DNA from: Hemileia vastatrix
Lineage: Eukaryota > Basidiomycota > Pucciniomycetes > Pucciniales > Zaghouaniaceae
Direction: 5' to 3'
Length of the DNA stretch: 64,000 nucleotides
Assembly (NCBI GenBank): GCA_030280995.1
Contig: JASXTE010000017.1
Location: 5,532,501 to 5,596,500, forward strand
Shown here: positions 56,035 to 64,000 of the stretch, one piece after another
Numbering within the stretch: position 1 is the first letter of the stretch
Layout: each line of letters starts with the position of its first letter
Made by a program: the position numbers and the translations under genes
The notes under the pieces: model-generated
Seen by the model: the letters and a program-made list of their open reading frames with translations, nothing else
Database searches by the model: none
Told to the model about the DNA's origin: nothing

Positions 56035-59000
56035 ATCTTTAAAAAATAAATTTGTCAGTAATATTCTTTTAAATATTAAATGAATTTTACAAACAAATAA
56101 AAAGGGATTAAGAGTCCTTTTAAAAGAAAACAATTAATCAGTTTTCATTAACTGTTTTATTATCTGCAAAGATCACAAAATTAATTGGTGTATTGACAGA
56201 CTCTCATTAATAACAATTTTTATGTTAAATTAGTGGTAAAATTGTTGATTCAATATCACAATTTTATTATATAACAGGGCTTCTTTTCCTGAAATCACTA
56301 TATAAGTGACCCCAACCTGTTGTAATTATCCAAATATTTCAATAGGGATTTTATTTACTTGTAGCCTGTTTTTTGAATTTTTACTTACTGGAAGATAATC
56401 AACAGAATTCTTGAGGAAAGGTCCCCAATTGTTAGGATGAGATCAAGTACAGAGATGTGAAATAGCTTGAATGGTCAGTTGTCTAGAAGATTTTAATGGT
56501 CTTATATGAATACTGTAGTGCAAATCCAATAAGTATTAAAATATAACTCAATATAAGGGTCTCAGTAATCTTAATCTCACTAAATATAAATGGGTTACAC
56601 TATTATAGTTAGTAGAAAAATAGATCTATTAATTCAGATACTATTCAAAGATTTTATAAGTGCTATTGATATGTATTGTAATTGTATAGGCTATATATTT
56701 GAATTGTAATGATAAAGAATGTAAAAAACATGATCAAAAACCTCCTCCTTTTATACCCAATAACTTCCCCAATGAACCCCTTGATTTACCAGCTCTATAC
56801 ACAGTTAATTACGCCTAATTCCAGCTAATACACATGTCCAACAACATAAAGAGTGACCAGTAACATAATTAGAATGGTATCACCTGCCAAAATCCTGTAG
56901 TAATAGGGATAATCCATCAAAAAAAAAGAATAACAAAAAAGAGAGTATATGCGTGTAATACATTTAAAATAAAAAACTAAAAAGGGAAAATTAAGACTAA
57001 TTATCACTCCATATTAAGGGGGATTAACAGAATAAATGATGGGACTAATCATGTCATTATACTACATGAAATCCCCATTCAAAAATACCCAATATTGACT
57101 GAGAAACCACTTAAAAACTCAAAAAAGGGTGTGAGATGTGGGGTAACTACATGCAGTCCTTGGAAGGCGCTTTCACGGGTAAACCCTTGTCTAATTTAAG
57201 CAAATTTAAGCATGGTAATGAATTAAAGCCCCTAGCTTGAGTTTATTAATTGAATTGGTGCATATAATAAGGGTCAATGCATTTGTAATTAAAGTAGGAC
57301 ACTAAATAAGCGCCTGTCGCCTATTTTAGTGTGTTTCCCTGCAGTGGGCGTAGACTGTGGGGTAATTATAGTGTGAAAAAGCTAACTTTGCTAAAAATGA
57401 AGCTATTCACATGGGAAAAACACAGGCAGTATGTGGCCAGTAGACAGAAGCTGTCGGTCAATCGTCTAGAAGAAGGTAAGGAAAGGGGGAGAAATGGAGG
57501 AGGACAAGGAGAAAAATAAAAGAAATAAAATATAAAAGATTATTTAGTTTATTTAAAGGAAGGCAACGACGAGTAACTTGAGAGATGACACAAAATGAGG
57601 TTTTATTAATAATAATATTATTTCAAGTAAGGGTTATTCACGGCAAGCACTGTAATTACTATCAGACCTAATGCAACCTTTAATTTGTTATATAAAATTT
57701 AAATTAGATTTTTAATACTAATAAAAATAATAATAAACCGGTTATAATAAATTATGTTAAATTGTGGAGTGTATAGTAAGTGATGAGGCTACAGGGGATT
57801 ATCCAAGGCCCTTTTATAGGCAATGGGTCCTCTGAAGCGCCACTATATTTGTAAATACAAGAATTATAATAGGATGAAACAAGAATATAAAAGAATAAGT
57901 GAAACATAACAATGTAGAGAAAAATATGAAACAATTAATTAAAAACCCCAATTAAGAATCAAATTTTCCCAAAATTAATTCCCAAATCAGTAAGTAAAAA
58001 TAGTGAATAACTAAAAAAGCCTGGGACATAGGAACTATGAGAAAGAAAATTCAAAACAGATGGTACAGTCTGATTTAAGGATTTTTAAGTGAAACAAAAA
58101 ATATTTTGACGTAAAAAAATATGTAATTAATTTCAATTTAGTATAAATTAATTAATTTTTTTTTCTGAAACAATTAAGGGTCAAAAGAAGCACCATTAAT
58201 TATTGTTTAATACTATATGAAAGATGTTATTTAATATATAAATGTAAATAATTAATTTAATTATATTATAAGTCAATTTTACACTTATAATTATAATATA
58301 TGTTTTTAATTAATTAAATATAAATTTATAATTATTAAATACATAAAAATGCGCCATTATTTGTAGAATATAAAATATATTATGTTTAATTTAAATGTAT
58401 AAAAATTTATATAAACAATAAAATTAATATAACACTTATATGTAATAAGATACTTATATAATTTTATTATGCAATAAAATATTAATTTATATACATTAAA
58501 TACAATTCTTACGCCCTCTTTCAGGTCCTATAAGTTAACATATCATTTACTGGGCTCCTGGAATAGCCTGGCTGACAGAAGCCATTTCTGGCATAAAAAA
58601 CACCAAATTTGATAAGTGTTATTTTTATGCATTTTAGTAGACAAATAAATAGCCCTTATTAAGAAAAATTTATATGTCAAAGCGCATTTTTAATATTATT
58701 AAATTTATAGCGCATATAGTTGACTTTAAGTGATTTAAAGCGCATTTCTTGTTTTTCACATAAAACAATGAAAACAACAGCTTTAAGTCCACTTAAAAAT
58801 TATGTAGACTTTATTTAAGGTTCTTAGGATTACCCTAACATATTCAAACTTAATATTAAGTACATAAGACTTATAAAAGGTGGATATATGTGTGTATATA
58901 AGGTGTTATAATGGCATATTTTGTATTTTATCATAATTTTACCTATGTATACTATTTGTGTACTCTAATTTATTTCTCCCATGTATAGTCCATGTGTTTA

Positions 59001-59047
59001 ACATAACTTATAAGTACTTTTTACTCAGTTCTGGGGATTTCCAGGCT
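56035..59047 (-). mobile_element. E1-family LTR plus leader, minus strand, split by a solo LTR
   Basis: On the minus strand an E1-family LTR runs 59047-58583 and 57451-56430, followed by ATTGGGGACC and about 395 bp of the E1 leader (56429-56035). Nothing of the coding region remains. The LTR is interrupted by a 1126-bp E3-family LTR. Its first bases are TTTCAG, not TGTCAG. Confidence 0.8.
57452..58577 (-). mobile_element. solo LTR of the E3 family
   Basis: Minus strand, from TGTCAGCCAGGCTATTCC (58577) to a CTTCTTCTAGA...CCGACA end (57452). A perfect 5-bp target-site duplication GAAGC lies on both sides (57447-57451 and 58578-58582) within the E1-family LTR. No internal region, so LTR-LTR recombination removed it. 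Confidence 0.9.
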
Positions 59048-60679
59048 GAAAGTCTCAGTAATTTTAATCTTCACTAACTATAAATGGGTTACAATCTTAT
59101 AGTTGGTAGAAAAATAGATGTAATAATTCAAAAGGTATTCAAATAATTTTAAAATACTATTGATATGTATTTAATTGTAAGGGTTATATTTTATAATTGT
59201 AATGATAAAGAATCTAGAAAATAAGACCAAAAACCACCTCCTTTTATACCGTATAATTCTCCAATTAATCCCCCTGACATACAAGTCCTATACATTGCTA
59301 ATGATGCCTCAATCTAGCTAATACAACTGTCCATAAACATAAGGAATGACCAATAACACAATTAGAATAATATCACCTTTCAAAATCCTGGAGTTACAGG
59401 GATAATCTATCAAAATAAAAGAATAAGAAAAAAAGAGAGTATATGTGTGTAATAACTTAAAATAAAAGACTAGAAAAAGAATGAATAACACTAAATATTG
59501 AAAAATATTTAGAGGGATTAACAGTAAAAATGAAGGGGCTAATTATCCCAAATTACTACGCGAAATCCCCATCAAATTATGATCAATATTGACTGAGAAA
59601 CCACTGAAAACCCCAAAAAAGGATGTGAGATGTAGGTTAACTGAATGCAGTCCTTGGCAGGCACTTTCACAGCTAAATACTTGACTAATTTAGGAAAATT
59701 TAAGTGTGGTAGTGAATTAAGGGCACAAATCTTGAGGTTGTTAATGCAATTAGTGCAAATAATGAGGTCAATGCACTTATAATTAAATTAAGACACTAAA
59801 TAAGCACCTGTCACCTATTTTAGCATGTTTCCCATAGTGGGCATACAATTTGGGGTAATTATAGTGTTAAAAAGCTAAATTTGCTAAAAATGAAGCTATT
59901 CACATGGAAAAAATGAAGGCAGTAGGTGGCCAGTATACAGAAGCCATGTCTTGCAAAAAAAACACCACATTTGAAAAGTGTTATTTTTATGCATTTGAGT
60001 AGCTAAATCAATAGTTCTTATTATGAAAAATTGATCTGTCAAGGCACATTTTTAATATTATTAAATTTATAGTGCATAAACTACACAATATAGGGGGTGG
60101 ACTTGCTAGCAAGTCCTCAACCTGAACTCAGATAGAACCCAGATGGAACCCAGACTGAACTCATACTGAACCCATACTGAACCCTACTTGAACACCCACC
60201 TAAAACTGTTCTGCTGAGTGGTGTTCATCCCTGATTGTACGGTTCATTTATCAATACTCAATGTGTGTTCAATCTGTGATGAGTTTGGGTCCAAGGTTGC
60301 GGACTTGCTAGCAAGTCCACCCCCCATATTGTGTGGTGATATATTCATCTTTTAAGTGATTTAAAGCGCATTTTTTGTTTTTTCCATAAAAAAAGGAAAA
60401 CAACAGCTTTAAGTCTACTTAAAAATCATGTAGCCTTATTTTTAAGGTTCTTAAGATTAACCTGACATATTCCTATTTAATATTAAGTACATAAGACTTA
60501 TAAAAGCTGGATATATGCATGTATATAAGGAATTATAATGGCATATATTGTGTTTAAATATTAATTTCACTTATGTATACAATTTGTATACCTTTATTTA
60601 TTGTTCCCATGTGTACTACACATGTTTAAAATAATTTATAAGAAATTTCTACTCAGTCCTAGGAATATCCAGGCTGACA
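59048..60679 (-). mobile_element. second E1-family LTR, minus strand, 3'-truncated
   Basis: It begins at 60679 (TGTCAGCCTGGATATTCC), reads down to about 59048 (CTGAGAC) and stops about 130 bp short of an E1 LTR end, exactly where the other LTR copy begins. The neighbour therefore probably inserted into it. A 252-bp MITE sits inside (60083-60334). Confidence 0.8.
60083..60334. mobile_element. 252-bp MITE with palindromic ends and 11-bp repeats
   Basis: The first and last 34 bp (60083-60116 and 60301-60334) are inverted copies with one mismatch. Each contains the perfect 18-bp palindrome GGACTTGCTAGCAAGTCC. The left half holds about six degenerate 11-bp units of the GAACCCAGATG/GAACCCATACT type (about 60125-60195). 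No coding capacity. It interrupts an E1-family LTR. Confidence 0.8.
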
Positions 60680-60699
60680 CAAATAGTGATGAATATATA

Positions 60700-60800
60700 T
60701 ATATATATTTGAAGCAATATGATGAAAGAGGATTTACTGGCTGCCCAGGTGCTATTGATCTCATACACTGGGCCTGGGAAGGCCAATTAAAAGGGAAAAA
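60700..60800 (+). pseudogene. fragment of a plant-type HARBI1-like transposase
   Basis: The run ERGFTGCPGAIDLIHWAW and EGQLKG (about 60725-60795) fits the first catalytic strand of PIF/Harbinger transposases (GFPG-x-GSIDC-HW-W...W-GQ-G). Surrounding residues are lost, and an E1-family LTR abuts on the left. It differs from the 39402 transposase, which has FVDGSAIPLSQKP at this strand. Confidence 0.55.
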
Positions 60801-61974
60801 AAATTCTTACTTTGATACTGGAAGTTTTAGTGACTAGCTAAAACTTATTTAGTTAAATCTTACCCAAAATTTCATGGATGATGCAACCCAACACTTTTCA
60901 AAACTTCAATCAGCTTTTTAAAAAAAGGACATTGAATTCACCTTAAGTGTGCTTCACTTGCAATGGGGAATGAGTAAATAACTTTTTTATTTTTTGGGAT
61001 ATAACATTTGTAAGATATTGAATGGTTGTGTGATTTTACACAACATGATAATCTTTAGGTCTTACTTTCAAGATGATCTTTATATATATGATCATTAAAT
61101 TTCATTTGCAAGTCTTAAAAACCACCAGAACTCACTCCTATCTCAAAAACTCAGTAGTTACATTCAGAAAAAACATGAACTTAGTAAATCAGGCTCTCAT
61201 TTTCAACTTCATGAAGATCTTTTAACACACAACTGGCTTACTAGGGGCTTAGTAGATTAAAAACAAATCATCATTTCAGATTTTCAACAAAGCATCTGTG
61301 AAACAAAACTTTTATAAGTATATCTAGGCCATTTGTGAATTAAAGATTAATATAAAATTACCTACATAAATATATTACATTTACACAGTTTCATGTGACC
61401 ATATTGAATGTACACAAAAGAGTAAATCTGCTTTAAAGCTGTCCTAAAATCTATAAACATGCACTAAGCTACATTTACCACTAAAATGTAGAGCAGACAC
61501 ATTGAATCCATCTGTATTTCTATTTTTTTTTCATAAGACATAAAAAACGGAAAGTCATCATGAGAAGGATTTTCACATTTTTTAAGAAGCAATATTCGAA
61601 CATCATGAGACCTTGTCATACTTTCTACTTTGAATTTGTCTTAACTAAGTTTTCCTTGATCTATTTCAATTTTTTTTCTTGTCTAATTGTTGTTTTTTTT
61701 CTAATGAGATTGTTTTGTTAATCAAATACGTTATTACCATCTTTCCAAGAATTAATTTTCCTCTCATTTTATTTCATTGAAGTTTTTTGCTAAGGATGAA
61801 TTGTAATTTACTTGATCCAAATCACTAAGGTATTGTTTTCTCTCTACCTTTTGACTAAGTGGACATAAAGTTGCGAAAATCAAAGATCCTTTTCATGTAA
61901 CACATGTCACATTAATGACTCATTTGAAGCACAGAAAGTCATTTTGATGTGACTTGACTTTATATGCAATAGGG
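60801..61974. other. unassigned AT-rich region
   Basis: No coding or repeat signal recognised. Confidence 0.4.
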
Positions 61975-62672
61975 GATGTAAGTTCTGGAAAATCAATACT
62001 TAATTTTGAAATCCACACTTATCTAAGTGCTGATTTTTAAAAAAAAACACTAGCTCCAACACTGGTGTATTTAAAAAATAAAAATAAGTCACTTATTTCA
62101 CTCAAATTCACATTTTCTCAACCAAAAGTGATGTTTTCACCATAAATTCCCATTTCACTTATTTATCAGAATCATCCCATTCATAAGCATCACTCTGAAG
62201 CATAACATTTTATAGCACAAAACATAGTACAAAATTTTTATTTTCATCACATATAATATTCATTCTTTTCTCACTCTCAAATTGGGATAAACTACATCAA
62301 GCAATCAGTTTCATAGCTCTTAATCTCCTCTTGGATTCTGCCTCTGCTTTTGAGGAAGAATTTTGTTTTTTAAAAAATGGCCAGGAAAAAGTAACTTCTT
62401 CCCAAAAAGCCACAAGCACTTCATAACCCCAAGTACACCATTCAAAAACTCCTAAACTTATCTACACTCAGCTTTAGACATTTATTAAGGACTTCCCAGT
62501 AATTTTTCCTTAAATTAGTCAATCTTATTGAGGATAACCTTGTGTTTTACTATAATTCTCAAAAACAAAAACATGATTGTTTAATTCAATTGGCCATCAC
62601 ACTATGTCATTTGGGCTCCAATGGTAATGGAGCTGCCTTGAGACATATGGAAAATGTCATCTCTTTAGGGTA
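61975..62672 (+). pseudogene. second copy of the Harbinger-like transposon (left end and transposase 5' part)
   Basis: Homologous to 39109-39835. It begins near GGGATGTAAGTTCTGG, a decayed terminus, keeps the AAGTGCTGATTT subterminal motif, then aligns with the transposase N-terminus (LLLDSASAFEEEF), LAITLCHLGSNGNG and the following helix. The start codon is lost and several stops are present. At 62672 the frame is cut by an E1-family LTR. Confidence 0.75.
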
Positions 62673-64000
62673 TGTTTCAGCCTGGATATCCCAAGGACTG
62701 AGTAAAAATTACTTATAAGTTATGTTAAACACATGGACTATACATGGGAGCAATAAATTAGAGTACACAAATAGTATACATAAGTAAATTTATGATAATA
62801 TACAAAATATGCCATTATAACACCTTATATACACGCATATATCCACCTTATATAAGTCTTATGTACTTAATATTAGGTTGGAATATGTTAGGGTAATCTT
62901 AAGAGCCTTAAATATAAGGCTACATAATTTTTAAGTAGACTTAAAGCTGTTGTTTTCATTGTTTTATGTAAAAAACAAGAAATGCACTTTAAATCACTTA
63001 AAAGTTGACTCTATGCACTATAAATTTAATAATATTAAAAATTCACTTTGACAGATCAATTTTTCTTAATGAGTACTATTTATTTGGATACTCAAATGAA
63101 TAAAAATAACACTTTTCAAATTTGGTGTTTTTTATGCCACAAATGGCTTCTGTGTACTGGCCACATACTTCCTGCATTTTTCCCATGTGAATAGCTTCAT
63201 TTTTAGCAAAGTTAGATTTTTCACACTATAATTACCCCACATTCTATGCCCACTTTGGGGAAACACACTAAAATAGGCAACAGGCACTTATTTAGTGTCC
63301 TAGCTTAATTACAAATGCATTGACCCTCTTTATATGCACTAATTTCATTAATAACCTCATTCTTGGCGCTTTATTTCACTACCACACTTAAATTTGCCTA
63401 AATTAGTCAAGGATTTTCCTGTGCAAGCTCCTGCAAAGTACTGCATGTAGTTACCCCACATCTCACGCCCTTTTTTGGGTTTCTAAATGGTTTCTCAGTC
63501 AATTTTGGTTATTTTTGAATGGGGATTTCACGTAGTATAATGACATGATTAGCCCCAAAACTTCGATTGTTAATCCCCCTTATTATTGAGTGATAATTGG
63601 TCTTTATTTTCCCTTTTTAGTCTTTTTTTTAATGTATAACATGCATATACTCTCATTTTTTCTTATTGTTTTCTTTTGATGGATTATCCCTATTACTACA
63701 GGATTTTGGAGGGTGATATCATTCTAATTATGTTACTGGAAACTCATTATGTTTCTAGACATTTTTATTAGTTGGAATGAGGCGTCATTAACCATGTATA
63801 GAGCTGGTAAATCAAGGGGTTCATTGGGGAAGTTATTGTGTATAAAAGGAAGGGGTTTTTGGTCTTGTTTTCTACATTCTTAATCATTACAATTCAACCA
63901 TATAACCAAATTGATTACAATAAATATAAATAGCACTTTTAAAGTCTTTGAATAGTATCTGGATTATTAAATCTCTTTTTCTACCAACTATAAGATTGTA
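62673..64000 (+). mobile_element. E1-family LTR, cut by the window end
   Basis: From TGTTTCAGCCTGGATATCCC the sequence follows the E1 5' LTR to about its position 1340, including the TATAAAAGG box near 63842. It is more diverged than the two E1 LTRs are from each other. Whether a full element follows cannot be seen. Confidence 0.85.

Overview
The window looks like a stretch of a large, AT-rich, transposon-dominated basidiomycete genome, most likely a rust fungus (Pucciniales). This rests on chromodomain-bearing Ty3/Gypsy elements, a decayed Tc1/mariner transposase, PIF/Harbinger-type transposases, a TET/JBP-like dioxygenase of the kind known from basidiomycete mobile DNA, short GT-AG introns, and one small predicted secreted protein. 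The species assignment is inference. Only one ordinary host gene is proposed, a 132-residue secreted protein at 53995-54393 (minus). Nearly everything else is mobile or repetitive.

Layout. 1-4556: AT-rich DNA, a decayed multi-segment gene (1931-3317) and the C-terminal half of a mariner-like transposase. 4557-14172: chromovirus E1, complete with 1499-bp LTRs and a TGTTT target-site duplication, inserted into that transposase, whose N-terminal half resumes at 14178-14573. 15171-15872: 117 perfect ATTTTT units. 17620-18560: A-rich, G-poor sequence. 18578-27064: chromovirus E2 (about 0.8-kb LTRs). 27065-30648: mostly unassigned, plus a decayed gene with zinc-finger-like residues. 30649-43904: chromovirus E3, older and heavily broken. 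Its 3' LTR is split by a 3.8-kb DNA transposon (39109-42892) with 32-bp perfect inverted ends, which carries a truncated Harbinger-like transposase and, on the other strand, a TET/JBP-like dioxygenase pseudogene. 43905-49390: a tandem array with a period of about 1.65 kb, rich in long palindromes. 50840-52032: a minus-strand retroelement remnant. 52246-52745: a tandem duplication split by a 198-bp MITE. 53280-55800: the least repetitive part, with the secreted-protein gene. 56035-60679: nested minus-strand LTR copies of the E1 and E3 families and a 252-bp MITE. 61975-64000: a second copy of the Harbinger-type element, interrupted by an E1-family LTR that runs off the window.

How the genes work together. 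The three chromoviruses are diverged relatives with the same plan: LTR, PBS-like site, long leader, a small upstream ORF1, then a coiled-coil/capsid/zinc-knuckle/protease/RT/RNase H/integrase/chromodomain polyprotein. ORF1 is the most unusual feature. In all three it appears to begin with a short acidic exon, followed by a 58-64 nt GT-AG intron and a second exon starting D-(I/V)-(Q/E)-M. It carries a conserved K-W-x-W-D motif and ends P-W-stop. A 58-nt GT...AG interval starts exactly at that stop codon in all three, and the polyprotein lies in the -1 frame relative to ORF1. An intron that persists in a retrotransposon must survive reverse transcription, so this suggests regulated splicing of the genomic RNA.
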